Source: Planctomycetota bacterium | GTDB lineage: Bacteria; Planctomycetota; Planctomycetia; Planctomycetales; Planctomycetaceae | Length of the DNA: 37,195 bases | NCBI GenBank assembly: GCA_018242565.1 | Contig: JAFEBR010000055.1 | Location: 1 to 37,195 of the forward strand | Direction: 5' to 3' | Shown: positions 9,210 to 17,570 of the stretch, piece by piece | How the letters are laid out: every line of letters begins with the position of its first letter | How positions within the stretch are numbered: the stretch's first letter is position 1 | The notes under the pieces: model-generated | Told to the model about the DNA's origin: nothing | Database searches by the model: none | Seen by the model: only the letters and a program-made list of their open reading frames with translations | Translations under genes and position numbers: made by a program

Positions 9210-9689
9210 ATGTCTCCGTTGACCCATTTTGACGAATCGGGCGCAAGCCGGATGGTGGATGTCGGGTCGAAACCGGTGACAGCACGGATGGCCCGGGCAT
9301 CGGGAAAGATCACGATGGCCCCGGACACGATGCGGACGATACTCGACCGCAAGTTGAGTAAAGGGGATGTCGTTGAAGTGGCCCGGCTGGCGGGAATCAT
9401 GGCGGCGAAAAAGACCCCCGAATTGATTCCCTTGTGTCACAGCCTGGGATTGGACAGCGTCGCCGTCGACATTCGGCCGCTGGATGAAACGACCCTGGTC
9501 ATCGAAGCCACTGTGCAGGTGCAGGCGAGAACCGGGGTCGAAATGGAAGCGCTGACGGCGGTTTCTGTCGCAGCGTTGACGGTCTACGACATGTGTAAGT
9601 CGATCGACCGCGGCATGATCATTGGACCGATCTGCCTGCTCGAAAAGTCGGGTGGGCGCAGCGGGCATTTTCACCGCGGTACGGCTTAA
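9210..9689 (+). CDS. moaC: Cyclic pyranopterin monophosphate synthase (MoaC)
   Basis: The 159-residue protein has the standard MoaC length and sequence. It opens with the typical [13 protein letters not shown] segment, and carries [13 protein letters not shown] (68-79) and [20 protein letters not shown] (114-133). Catalytic residues expected from the family are present: Lys51 in LSKGD, and Asp127 and Lys130 in YDMCK. With MoaA, MoaC converts GTP to cyclic pyranopterin monophosphate, the first part of molybdenum cofactor synthesis in the cytoplasm. No other moa gene is in the window. A 22-base gap to the next gene suggests co-transcription, although the two pathways are unrelated. Confidence 0.96.
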   Translation: MSPLTHFDESGASRMVDVGSKPVTARMARASGKITMAPDTMRTILDRKLSKGDVVEVARLAGIMAAKKTPELIPLCHSLGLDSVAVDIRPLDETTLVIEATVQVQARTGVEMEALTAVSVAALTVYDMCKSIDRGMIIGPICLLEKSGGRSGHFHRGTA

Positions 9690-9711
9690 GGAGCGTTCGA
9701 CGGGCTGAATC

Positions 9712-10719
9712 ATGAAGCACGATGAAATCACAGGCAATACAGGTTCGGCCGCACTGCTGGCTCGGGTGCAGGCACTGATCGGCGACGAGTTACGCGACGT
9801 CGAACAGATCTTCGCGGAAGAGATCTCGAGTCGGCATCCGTTCATTCGCGAAGTCCTGAATCACATGGCCGGCTACCGGGGCAAACGGTTGCGGCCCATG
9901 CTGCTGCTGCTCTCGGCCCAGGCCTGCGGCACCATCGAGCGGCAGCATCTGGTCCTCGCCGCTGTGGTGGAGATGATTCACACGGCGACCCTCGTGCATG
10001 ACGATGTCCTCGACGAAGCCAGCACCCGGCGACATGTGGCCACGATCAATTCCCGCTGGACGAACGAAACGAGCGTCTTGCTGGGAGACTATCTGTTCAC
10101 GCACGCCTTCCATCTGGCGAGTAGTTTCGGAGATGCGTTTGCGTGCCGCTCGATTGGCCGGGCCACCAACATTGTCTGCGAAGGAGAAATGGCTCAGGTC
10201 GCCGACCGGGGCAATTTGTTGCTGACCGAAGAACAGTATTTCGAAATCATCGAAGCCAAGACCGCCGAGCTGTGCGCGATATCGTGTTCGCTGGGGGGGC
10301 ATTATGCCAATGCCTCGCCCGCTCTGTGCGACGCGCTCGATGGCTTCGGCCGGTCGCTGGGAATCGCCTTCCAGATTGCCGACGATCTGCTTGATGTGCT
10401 GGGGAGCGAACAGAAGACAGGCAAATCGCTGGGCACCGACCTGCAGAAGCAGAAGTTGACGTTGCCTTTGATTCATCTGCTGGCGACCTCGCCGGCCCGA
10501 CGGGCCGCTGAGATCCGCGAACTTTTGGCACACCCCGATGAGGGGACTCGGGAAGCCCTGTTGCCGATTCTGAAATCGTCTGGGGCCCTGCAGTACGCAC
10601 GGGCCCGCGCCGACGAATTCACCGTGGCGGCCCGGCAGCACCTGGCGGCACTGCCCGAGAGTCCCGCGCGGCAGTTGCTGGAAGACATGGCCGATTTTGT
10701 GACCGTGCGGTCCGCCTGA
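9712..10719 (+). CDS. Long-chain trans-polyprenyl diphosphate synthase (IspB/HepT family)
   Basis: The 335-residue protein has both aspartate-rich motifs of trans-prenyltransferases: DDVLD (97-101) and DDLLD (224-228). It also has the GYRGKRLRP diphosphate-binding motif near 54-62 and the conserved Lys in GKSLGTDLQKQKLTLP. It elongates farnesyl or geranyl diphosphate with isopentenyl diphosphate to make the side chain of a quinone, probably menaquinone, or another long prenyl chain. The small residues before the first motif suggest a long product, but chain length cannot be fixed by eye. It lies 22 bases after moaC and is followed by the convergent rnpB. Confidence 0.92.
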   Translation: MKHDEITGNTGSAALLARVQALIGDELRDVEQIFAEEISSRHPFIREVLNHMAGYRGKRLRPMLLLLSAQACGTIERQHLVLAAVVEMIHTATLVHDDVLDEASTRRHVATINSRWTNETSVLLGDYLFTHAFHLASSFGDAFACRSIGRATNIVCEGEMAQVADRGNLLLTEEQYFEIIEAKTAELCAISCSLGGHYANASPALCDALDGFGRSLGIAFQIADDLLDVLGSEQKTGKSLGTDLQKQKLTLPLIHLLATSPARRAAEIRELLAHPDEGTREALLPILKSSGALQYARARADEFTVAARQHLAALPESPARQLLEDMADFVTVRSA

Positions 10720-10808
10720 ATCGGCCGGGATGCTGGGTCGTCCGGTTGCTGCACGTGGGACCCCGAATTTTTCGGGTGGACAGAGACTGGGCGGGCCGGT
10801 CAAAAAGC

Positions 10809-11210
10809 GGTCGGAGCGAACCTGTAAGCCGGGTTCTGTCGTGAGCGACCATTTCTCTAGGACGGCAGTTGCCTGCCGCCTCCAGCAACCTACCCGGAAG
10901 TGGTGGCGGACCGGACCGATCCGCGCCGGAGAGATCTCCGGCTCCTTCCTGTTTGGTCTTGCTCCCAGTGGGGTTTACCCTGCCAAAGCGGTCACCCGCT
11001 TCGCGGTGCGCTCTTACCGCACCTTTTCACCCTTACCGCAACGCGGTCGGCCGACTTGCGTCGGACACGTCCAGGTCACGGCGGTTTGTTTTCTGTGGCA
11101 CTGTCCCGATCCTCGCGGATGGTGGGCGTTACCCACCACTGCGTCCTGTGGAGCCCGGACTTTCCTCGATCGGCATGACGCCGACCGCGATCGCTCAGTT
11201 CGCTCCGACC
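10809..11210 (-). ncRNA. rnpB: RNase P RNA, bacterial type A
   Basis: On the minus strand the conserved 5' block GAGGAAAGTCCGGGCTCCAC lies at about 11150-11170. The conserved 3' block containing ACAGAACCCGGCTTA lies at about 10824-10840. The two ends pair in a perfect 13-bp P1 helix (11198-11210 with 10809-10821), which sets the boundaries and gives about 402 nt. The RNA is the catalytic subunit of RNase P, which matures the 5' ends of tRNAs. Immediately after P1 the minus strand reads GCTTTTTG, so P1 plus the T run may help end transcription. Open frames crossing this stretch on either strand are not genes. Confidence 0.95.
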
Positions 11211-11217
11211 GTCGTCG

Positions 11218-11247
11218 ATTGTACGCCGTCAAATCCCGCGCAGTCCA
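11218..11247 (-). promoter_or_regulatory. rnpB: Candidate rnpB promoter
   Basis: On the minus strand TGGACT (11242-11247) and TACAAT (11218-11223) are 18 bases apart. The -10 ends seven bases before the predicted 5' end of RNase P RNA, exactly where a promoter for an untranslated RNA should be. Confidence 0.6.
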
Positions 11248-11306
11248 GACAGGCATTTCGGACGGTCCACGAGCCGACCCGCCAAGTTGCGTCCAACGAA
11301 TCCTAA

Positions 11307-11335
11307 TTGACGGTCGTAGGAAATGGCGGTACGAT
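11307..11335 (+). promoter_or_regulatory. Candidate promoter for the FHA-rsgA pair
   Basis: TTGACG (11307-11312) and TACGAT (11330-11335) are 17 bases apart, matching the consensus at five and four positions. Transcription would begin near 11342. This rules against an in-frame TTG start at 11307 for the FHA gene. Confidence 0.55.
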
Positions 11336-11390
11336 TTTTCGCGGGCTTCTATTCCAGCAATTGGCTTCTCTAGACAGGCACACTATCGGG

Positions 11391-11891
11391 ATGTTTGGCG
11401 AACTTGTTCCTACAGGGGGTGGAGACCCGGTCCCACTGCTGCAAAAGAAGCTGATCATCGGCCGCCGCGACAGTTGCGACATCGCTTTACGATTCCCCAA
11501 TGTCTCCAGCCGGCACTGCGAACTGGAACTGGTCTCGGGGTACTGGAAGGTGCGTGACCTGGGCAGCAGTAACGGGACCAAGGTCAATGGCGAGCGCGTG
11601 CGCGAGAAATGGATCTTGCCAGGCGATGAACTCGCCGTGGCCAAGCATCGCTTTCGTATCGAATACGATGTTGCCTCTGGAACTCCCCCGCCCCCCGCAC
11701 TGCAAGACGACGAGCAGGTCGACATGGGAGTGAGCCTGATGGAGAAAGCCGGGCTGGTAAAACGCCGTGTCGAACGTCCGCCGACTCCGCCCGCCAGTCG
11801 CCCGCGCGACATGAACGGCAAGCCCCCCACCCCGCAGTCCGACGAAGATCGGGCACTCACCTGGCTCAACGATGACGAAGACCTCGACTGA
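11391..11891 (+). CDS. Small FHA-domain protein
   Basis: The protein is 166 residues from the ATG at 11391. An FHA domain fills residues 1-93, with the standard phosphothreonine-binding residues: Gly24-Arg25 in IGRRDSCDI, Ser40-Arg41-His42 in SSRHCEL, and Asn61-Gly62 and Asn66-Gly67 in LGSSNGTKVNG. FHA domains bind phosphothreonine peptides, so a Ser/Thr kinase partner is likely, although none is in the window. The remaining 70 residues are proline-rich and acidic and look disordered. It lies 27 bases upstream of rsgA and probably shares its transcript. A signalling adaptor role is inferred. Confidence 0.9.
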   Translation: MFGELVPTGGGDPVPLLQKKLIIGRRDSCDIALRFPNVSSRHCELELVSGYWKVRDLGSSNGTKVNGERVREKWILPGDELAVAKHRFRIEYDVASGTPPPPALQDDEQVDMGVSLMEKAGLVKRRVERPPTPPASRPRDMNGKPPTPQSDEDRALTWLNDDEDLD

Positions 11892-11918
11892 AGCGATGCG
11901 TCAGATTGCAGAAACTGG

Positions 11919-13046
11919 ATGACGAAGAAAAAAAAAATCCGTGTCCCCCTGCGGAAGAATCGGCAGACCACGCCGAGACAGCGGGGCAAGTTCTCGCAAC
12001 AGGTTGACGTTCACGAACACTCGGATGATCACCAGTCGCGCGAACGAATCTCGCGGAAAGGTTCGATCACCCGTTACCGCACAATCGTCTCGTCGGCCGA
12101 GACGGCCCCCGGCCAACAACCGGTCCGCGATGTCGATACCACCGGTTGCCTCATCGGCCGCGTCCTCAGCCCGCATGGCGGCACGTGTGTTGTCGAAGCG
12201 GAAGACGGCACGATCTACCAGTGTGCCGTCCGACGGCTGCTGAAATCGCTAGCGACGTCAGAGCGGGGTTCCATCGCCGCGGGAGACCGCGTCCTGTTTC
12301 GCCCCGACGGCATCGGGCAAGGCCTGGTCGAACGCGTCGAGCCACGACACGGCGTGCTGACCCGCATGATCCGCCGCCAGAAACATGTGTTGGCCGCGAA
12401 TGTCGATCAGGTGTTGATCGTGGCCTCGGCCGCCGAGCCCAATCTGAAGCCCAGCCTGATCGACCGCTACCTGATCAGTGCCAACGTGGGGGATATCAAA
12501 CCGATCATCTGCATCAACAAGGCCGACCTGGTCGACCTGGTGGAATTGCAGCCGCTGATTGGTACCTACGCACAACTGGGATACGAGATCGTAGCCACAA
12601 GCACCCGCACGGGTCTGGGCATCTCGCGATTGAAGCACCTGTTGCAGGGCCGGGAAACGGCGCTGGCCGGTCAAAGCGGCGTGGGCAAGACGTCGCTGAT
12701 CAATTCCTTCGAACCCAGTCTCAACCTGAAAACGCTGGCCGTCACGGTCGAAACCGGCAAGGGTAAACACACAACAACCGCCGCACGACTGTTGAAACTG
12801 TCGTTCGGCGGTTGGGTGGTCGATACGCCGGGGATCCGGCAGATGGAATTGTGGGATGTGAATCCCGTCGAGGTCGAACGCTTCTTTCTGGAGTTTCAGC
12901 CTTATCTCAAGGACTGCCGATTTCCAAATTGCTCTCACATTCACGAGAGCCGGTGCGGTGTCAAACGGGCTGTCGTCCGCGGTTTGATTTCCATTCTACG
13001 GTACGACAGCTATTGCCGGATCCGCACCGGCGACGCGGATGAGTGA
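11919..13046 (+). CDS. rsgA: Ribosome biogenesis GTPase RsgA (YjeQ)
   Basis: The 375-residue protein has the circularly permuted GTPase order of RsgA. After an OB-fold region (about 85-150) come G4 NKAD (about 199), G1 GQSGVGKTS (about 250) and G3 DTPGIRQ (about 302). A zinc knuckle follows near 330-345 (CRFPNCSHIHESRC). RsgA helps late maturation of the 30S subunit in the cytoplasm. The first 60 or so residues are a basic, polar extension longer than usual for the family. Codons 3-7 include a run of ten A bases, unusual in this GC-rich DNA. The gene ends one base before the convergent gene. Confidence 0.95.
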   Translation: MTKKKKIRVPLRKNRQTTPRQRGKFSQQVDVHEHSDDHQSRERISRKGSITRYRTIVSSAETAPGQQPVRDVDTTGCLIGRVLSPHGGTCVVEAEDGTIYQCAVRRLLKSLATSERGSIAAGDRVLFRPDGIGQGLVERVEPRHGVLTRMIRRQKHVLAANVDQVLIVASAAEPNLKPSLIDRYLISANVGDIKPIICINKADLVDLVELQPLIGTYAQLGYEIVATSTRTGLGISRLKHLLQGRETALAGQSGVGKTSLINSFEPSLNLKTLAVTVETGKGKHTTTAARLLKLSFGGWVVDTPGIRQMELWDVNPVEVERFFLEFQPYLKDCRFPNCSHIHESRCGVKRAVVRGLISILRYDSYCRIRTGDADE

Positions 13047-13047
13047 A

Positions 13048-14565
13048 CTACTCTTCGACGGCAAACGAGCGAGGTGCGTCTGCGAACTCCGCACGGCTTT
13101 CGGCGGTCGCAAACAGGTACAACCGACCTCGATACCAGGCTGCGTGGTCGATCGTGCCTTCCACGTTCTTCTCGCCAGCCGCGGCTTTCACCAGGTCGAT
13201 ACCGCAGGCCGCAGGCACATAGCGGGAGGGGTTCTCTTCGAACGCCTTCTTCGCTTCCGCGGACGACAGGCAGAAGATCCGACCTTGATAGACAGCGGTA
13301 ATCTTCGGATCGGCATCTGACAACTTACGGCTGTCACGCAGGACGACCGGGCAGGCCCCCTTCAAAGCGGTGAACGCTTTGGGAGCAGGCTCTTTCGCCG
13401 GGGCTTCAGCTTTGACCTGCGTCGCGTGACCGGCGGCAGCCGAACCCGGTTTCGACTTGGCACCGAAGCTGGGCAGCGTCGACAGATCGTCGTCGTCTTC
13501 GGCGGGAGCCAGTCCGTTGGCCGATTTGGCCGGAGCGGGCTTGGCCGCGGGACGACTTACGTCATCCATATCGTCGTCATCATCGTCCTCGTCTTCATCA
13601 TCATCGTCGGCCGCGGGTTTGGCCTGCGGACGACTGGCAGACTGCAATTCTTCTTCGTTCGGCGAAATCTTGCGTCCACTGTAAGGCGAAGTCGGAGTCG
13701 CTTCGGCAGTCTCGGTTTCCGCGGCGGCGGCGGGAGTCTGTTCGGCGACTTTCGTTTCGTCACCGTCCATGTCGAGTGAATCGTCCTCATCGTCGGCCGT
13801 TTCATCGAGCAGTGCCGCGGCATCATTCTGCGGACGTGTCAATTTCACGGATTCAGGAACGACGTTGTGCAATTCGCGGTTCGTGGCCGAGGGAGCGAGC
13901 GGAGCCGGTTCCTTCAGCGCGGGTTGACCAGCCGTCGGACGTCCCGCCTGAGCGGCAGCGATGGGCTGAGGAGCCGAGAGCGCGTTCGGTGCCAGAGTTC
14001 GCGGCGCGGCGGTCGCAGCCGCCGAATTGGCGGTCGCCGAAGAACGGGGCAGCGACGGTTTGGTAAACCGATAGGCCGGGCTCTTCTGGGCCGCCGGCGG
14101 AGTTGCTTCCGCAACCGGTGCCGGTTTCCGTTTGCCACGGCCGACATGGAACGTGCGTTCGAACCAGTTCGGCTTGGAGGCCTTGGTCGGCGGCGTGGCG
14201 GTCGCCACGGCGGGGGCGTCGTTCAAACCGGCCGTCTGCTTGGTTTGTTTGGAAGGCAAATCACCGTCGGTGTGGGGCGCTTCATCCAGCGTCATGCTGG
14301 GAAAGTCACGGTTGTTCTTGCGAGCCAGTCGCTGCAGTTCGCGCTGCACCGCCGAGTCATCGGTACCCGAAACTTGAACCACTCCCGTGGACCGGGACGC
14401 CGAAGAGAATCCCTGGGCCTGCAGAACTTTCGCACATTCAGAGGTCTGACCAGCCGCGGGCAGCCCCTCTTCGGCCCGTAACCGCGGAAGCTGGCTGCTG
14501 AACAGGCCAGTTGCCGCGGTGACCAGACATGCCTTTACTGCCATCTGCCAAGACAATTTCTTCAC
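13048..14565 (-). CDS. Secreted protein with acidic linker and two YHS-like domains
   Basis: The 505-residue protein starts at GTG, preceded by a strong GGAGGGGGG Shine-Dalgarno on the minus strand. Residues 1-31 form a signal peptide. The middle (about 100-380) is low in complexity, rich in Ala, Pro, Lys and Asp, with strongly acidic runs, and is probably disordered. The last 105 residues contain two related segments with the pattern Y.GR.(F/Y)......A...F...P..(Y/F), resembling YHS/TRASH-type domains. The first keeps cysteines (GACPV, IFCLS, AACGID). YHS domains are often associated with metal handling, but the function here is unknown. It converges with rsgA (one-base gap) and is divergent from sppA. 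Confidence 0.75.
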   Translation of the reverse strand: MKKLSWQMAVKACLVTAATGLFSSQLPRLRAEEGLPAAGQTSECAKVLQAQGFSSASRSTGVVQVSGTDDSAVQRELQRLARKNNRDFPSMTLDEAPHTDGDLPSKQTKQTAGLNDAPAVATATPPTKASKPNWFERTFHVGRGKRKPAPVAEATPPAAQKSPAYRFTKPSLPRSSATANSAAATAAPRTLAPNALSAPQPIAAAQAGRPTAGQPALKEPAPLAPSATNRELHNVVPESVKLTRPQNDAAALLDETADDEDDSLDMDGDETKVAEQTPAAAAETETAEATPTSPYSGRKISPNEEELQSASRPQAKPAADDDDEDEDDDDDDMDDVSRPAAKPAPAKSANGLAPAEDDDDLSTLPSFGAKSKPGSAAAGHATQVKAEAPAKEPAPKAFTALKGACPVVLRDSRKLSDADPKITAVYQGRIFCLSSAEAKKAFEENPSRYVPAACGIDLVKAAAGEKNVEGTIDHAAWYRGRLYLFATAESRAEFADAPRSFAVEE

Positions 14566-14620
14566 GTTCGTTCCCCCCTCCGGACGGCTTGATTTGCACA
14601 GCCGCTTTAATCAGGATGTC

Positions 14621-14656
14621 TTAACGCCCATACGGTTATCTGTATCGGGTGTTAAC
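14621..14656. promoter_or_regulatory. Imperfect dyad in a divergent intergenic region
   Basis: TTAACGCCCATAC (14621-14633) is nearly the reverse complement of GTATCGGGTGTTAA (14642-14655), with an 8-base centre. It lies between the diverging secreted YHS-like gene and sppA. It may be an operator or an RNA hairpin. No run of T follows, so a terminator is less likely. The remainder of the 14566-14809 gap shows nothing else recognised. Confidence 0.4.
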
Positions 14657-14809
14657 GTTCCGGTTTTTGACGGCTGTAGCAGTTTTGCCGGGGAATTCGC
14701 CAGCAAATTGGCTTTGTTCCTCACAATCGGTAAACACACACCAGGCTCACCAGACTGCGCAAACCACCAAACCATTCTCCTTTGTCGCGCGACAACGGGT
14801 GCCAAGTCC

Positions 14810-15844
14810 ATGAATTCCAATCCCCAACCCCCCACTGAGACGACCGGTTCACAAGCGGTTTCCTCGAACGGAAGTCATTTTGTGCGACGTCTGTTCCGCT
14901 GGCTCTCAATGACATTGCTCTTGGGATCGTTGCTCATCAATTTCGCATTGCTGGCGCTGTACTCGGCGTTGCTGTCCCCGTCTCACAGTCCGATCGAGTC
15001 GCATCACTCGGGACCGCGGGGGGCTAGCGACAAGTTGGCGATCATTCGTGTTAACGGCGTGATCATGCCTCCGTTCAGCGATCGGGTCATCAAGGCCGTC
15101 AAACGCGCCGTGGAAGACAAGCACGTGCATGGTGTGTTGCTGGCCGTCGACAGCCCCGGTGGGACCGTGACCGACAGCCATCAGATTTACCACGAGTTGA
15201 AGAAACTCTCGGCGAAGAAGCCCGTGGTCGTGTCCATGAGCAGCATGGCGGCGTCCGGGGGCTACTTCATCGCGATGGGTGCCGGCACCAAAGGCAAGAT
15301 CTTTGCGGAACCGACTACCTGGACCGGTTCGATCGGTGTGATCATTCCGCACTACGAGGTCTCGGAGGCCGCGACGCGCTTCGGAATCAAAGCAGCGCCG
15401 CTGAAGACCGGTGAATTCAAGGACTCACTCAGCCCGTTTCGAGAACTGACGGAACGTGACAAACAAGTCTGGGATAACATCCTCAACCAGGCGTTTGATC
15501 TGTTCCTGGAGGTGATCGACGAGAATCGCGACACGCTCGACGCGGCACAGACTCGCGCCCTGGCAACCGGTCAGATTTACACCGCGAAGGATGCACAGAA
15601 ACTGGGAATGGTCGATGACATCGGGTTCCTCGAAGACGCGCTCGAAGAGCTGAAGAAGGTCACCGGACAGCACGAGGCCCAGGTGATCAAATACGAGTTT
15701 CCGGCCGACAGCCTGTTTGACGCCGTGCTGGGTTCGGCCCGAGCCCAGGATCCCAATGCCCAGTGGCGTGCCGCACTCGAACTGGCCACGCCCCGGGCCA
15801 TGTATTACTTCTCGTCGGGACTTCCCGCGCTGCGCTACGAATAA
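14810..15844 (+). CDS. sppA: Signal peptide peptidase SppA, S49 serine protease
   Basis: The protein has 344 residues from the ATG at 14810, which directly precedes a short cytoplasmic tail and one membrane segment (about 33-55). Upstream in-frame codons lack support. The S49 core follows: LAIIRVNGVI (76-85), DSPGG (114-118), and SSMAASGGYFIA with the nucleophile Ser149. TGSIGVI and the KTGEFKD segment (199-205) hold the catalytic lysine. The short, single-domain form matches Bacillus-type SppA rather than the doubled E. coli form. It degrades leftover signal peptides in the membrane. It is divergent from the YHS-like gene and converges with the response regulator gene 21 bases away. Confidence 0.93.
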   Translation: MNSNPQPPTETTGSQAVSSNGSHFVRRLFRWLSMTLLLGSLLINFALLALYSALLSPSHSPIESHHSGPRGASDKLAIIRVNGVIMPPFSDRVIKAVKRAVEDKHVHGVLLAVDSPGGTVTDSHQIYHELKKLSAKKPVVVSMSSMAASGGYFIAMGAGTKGKIFAEPTTWTGSIGVIIPHYEVSEAATRFGIKAAPLKTGEFKDSLSPFRELTERDKQVWDNILNQAFDLFLEVIDENRDTLDAAQTRALATGQIYTAKDAQKLGMVDDIGFLEDALEELKKVTGQHEAQVIKYEFPADSLFDAVLGSARAQDPNAQWRAALELATPRAMYYFSSGLPALRYE

Positions 15845-15865
15845 GCCACGCCGACGAGACCTGCC

Positions 15866-17257
15866 TCAACCCACATCGTTCTGAATTTGATGCTGGTTGA
15901 GTTTGTTGTAGAGCGTTTTCAAAGCGATTCCCAGTTCATTGGCCGTGCGGGGCTTGTCGCCGCTGTTGCGCTCGAGCGTTTCGAGAATGACTTCCATTTC
16001 GATTTCGCGCAACGTCTTGGGACGTTCGACCTCGCCGGGTTCACCCGCGATACGCAACTTGCGCGGTTTCTGGGTGATGCTCGTGGGCAGGTCTTCCACC
16101 TGCAGGGCATGACCATCAGACATGATCACAGCATGTTCCAGCGCGTTGGCCAGTTCGCGAACGTTGCCATTCCAATCGTGCTGCTTCAGCACGGCGACCA
16201 CGGCTTCCGGCAGAAAGCCATCGGGAAGCTGTGACCGTCGCAGATGGCGGGCGATCAGTGTCCGAGCCAGGTCAGGAATATCTTCGCGCCGCTCTCGCAA
16301 GGCGGGCAGCGGCACCTCAAATGTGTTCACTCGGAAGAACAGATCTTCACGGAAGCTGCCTTCTGCGACCATGTCTTTCAAATTGCGGTTCGTTGCGCAG
16401 ATGACTCGAATGTTGACGTGGAACGATTCGTTCTCGCCTACCCGGCGGACTTCTCCCGATTCCAGGACCCGCAGCAGTTTCACCTGCATGCCCTTATCGA
16501 GTTCACCCAGTTCGTCGAGGAACAGTGTGCCACCATTCGCGACTTCAATGAGACCTTTGCGTGTCGCGTCGGCACCCGTAAAGGCTCCTTTACGGTGGCC
16601 AAACAATTCACTTTCGACAAGGTTTTCGGGAAGTGCGCCACAATTGACGGCGACAAAGGGCATCTGGGCCCGCCGGCTTAATTCGTGAATTCTGCGCGCG
16701 ACCAGTTCTTTTCCCGTCCCAGTTTCGCCGAGGATCAGGACGTTGGAGTCCGTCGGCGCAATGCGCTCAATCAGCCGTTTGACCCGCTGCATGGCCGGCG
16801 TGTCGCCGACGATTTCCGGGCTGCCTTCGACGGCCTTGAGGCGCGTTTCCAAAGCGAGTGCCTTGTTCTTCAGATTTCGCTTGTCGGCGACGCGCTGCAA
16901 AACGCTGTTGATCAGGGCCAGCTTTGTGGGCTTGGTCAGAAAATCATAGACGCCGCGGCGTAAGGCCTGGATAGCATCTTCGATATTGCCATGGCCCGTG
17001 CTGATGATGATTTCGGTCTCAGGGGAAACGGTCTGCAAGTGGCTGACCACGTCCCAACCGGAAATTCCAGGCATCCGCAGGTCAATGATCGCGGCGTCAA
17101 AGGTGTTCTTCTCGATCGCCGCCAATGCTGTCTGCCCGTTTTCACAGATACAGACCTCATGGCCCATCCGCGGCAGTTCGATGCGCATCACATCTCGAAT
17201 TGGCGCCTCGTCGTCCACGAACAAGACGCGCAATTTATTCTGTGCAGACTGGATCAA
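15866..17257 (-). CDS. NtrC-type sigma-54-dependent response regulator
   Basis: The protein has 463 residues from a TTG at 17257. A strong AAGGAGG at 17264-17270 sits six bases upstream, which decides the start; an in-frame ATG at 17314 lacks such a site. The receiver domain (1-120) has the acidic pair in VDDE, phosphoacceptor Asp59 in IIDLRMPG and Lys in FLTKP. The AAA+ domain has Walker A GETGTGKE, the sigma-54 contact loop GAFTGA, Walker B GGTLFLDE and arginine-finger region. A Fis-type DNA-binding helix-turn-helix ends the protein (about 415-460). It should activate sigma-54 promoters after phosphorylation. No histidine kinase gene is nearby, so its partner is unknown. Confidence 0.95.
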   Translation of the reverse strand: MIQSAQNKLRVLFVDDEAPIRDVMRIELPRMGHEVCICENGQTALAAIEKNTFDAAIIDLRMPGISGWDVVSHLQTVSPETEIIISTGHGNIEDAIQALRRGVYDFLTKPTKLALINSVLQRVADKRNLKNKALALETRLKAVEGSPEIVGDTPAMQRVKRLIERIAPTDSNVLILGETGTGKELVARRIHELSRRAQMPFVAVNCGALPENLVESELFGHRKGAFTGADATRKGLIEVANGGTLFLDELGELDKGMQVKLLRVLESGEVRRVGENESFHVNIRVICATNRNLKDMVAEGSFREDLFFRVNTFEVPLPALRERREDIPDLARTLIARHLRRSQLPDGFLPEAVVAVLKQHDWNGNVRELANALEHAVIMSDGHALQVEDLPTSITQKPRKLRIAGEPGEVERPKTLREIEMEVILETLERNSGDKPRTANELGIALKTLYNKLNQHQIQNDVG

Positions 17258-17384
17258 CCACAACCTCCTTGTTGTCCGCCGGGGACTTCGTATCCCCCCC
17301 CGCTCTTTCCGCATGCCATCGCTTCCAGGTCTGGCGCTGCGGCAAGGGGCGGGATGTTATCAAGAGGCCTGATTTTGGTGAACA

Positions 17385-17427
17385 GCGAAATTCCCGAGAA
17401 TTCTGCGGTGTCGGCGGGAAATTTCGC
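17385..17427. terminator. Imperfect hairpin, possible terminator
   Basis: GCGAAATTCCCG (17385-17396) pairs with CGGGAAATTTCGC (17415-17427), with one bulged base and an 18-base loop. It lies in the 313-base gap between the response regulator and the leucine-rich repeat gene, downstream of the latter. There is no T run on either side, so termination is uncertain. The rest of this gap shows only the Shine-Dalgarno of the response regulator. Confidence 0.35.
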
Positions 17428-17570
17428 TGGCGAAGGATGGGAACACAATCCCATTCACCGGGCGATTGAGACAGACTCGGGGCCTCGCCAGAGACGGTTT
17501 TCGCGTGAACCGCCCAGAGAGCGATCAACCGTCGCCTCGGTCAATCTGACTGAGTTGCGGAAGCCGTGTT

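Noticed and set aside
8005-9222. Plus-strand open frame opposite the DUF3592 gene
   Set aside because: It is highly charged with no hydrophobic core or motif. The minus-strand protein has clear membrane segments.
10730-11557. Plus-strand open frame across the RNase P RNA
   Set aside because: It overlaps the conserved ends and P1 helix of rnpB on the opposite strand and has no protein motif.
13557-13684. Serine-rich repeat protein on the plus strand
   Set aside because: It is the antisense shadow of the Asp-rich tract in the secreted YHS-like protein.
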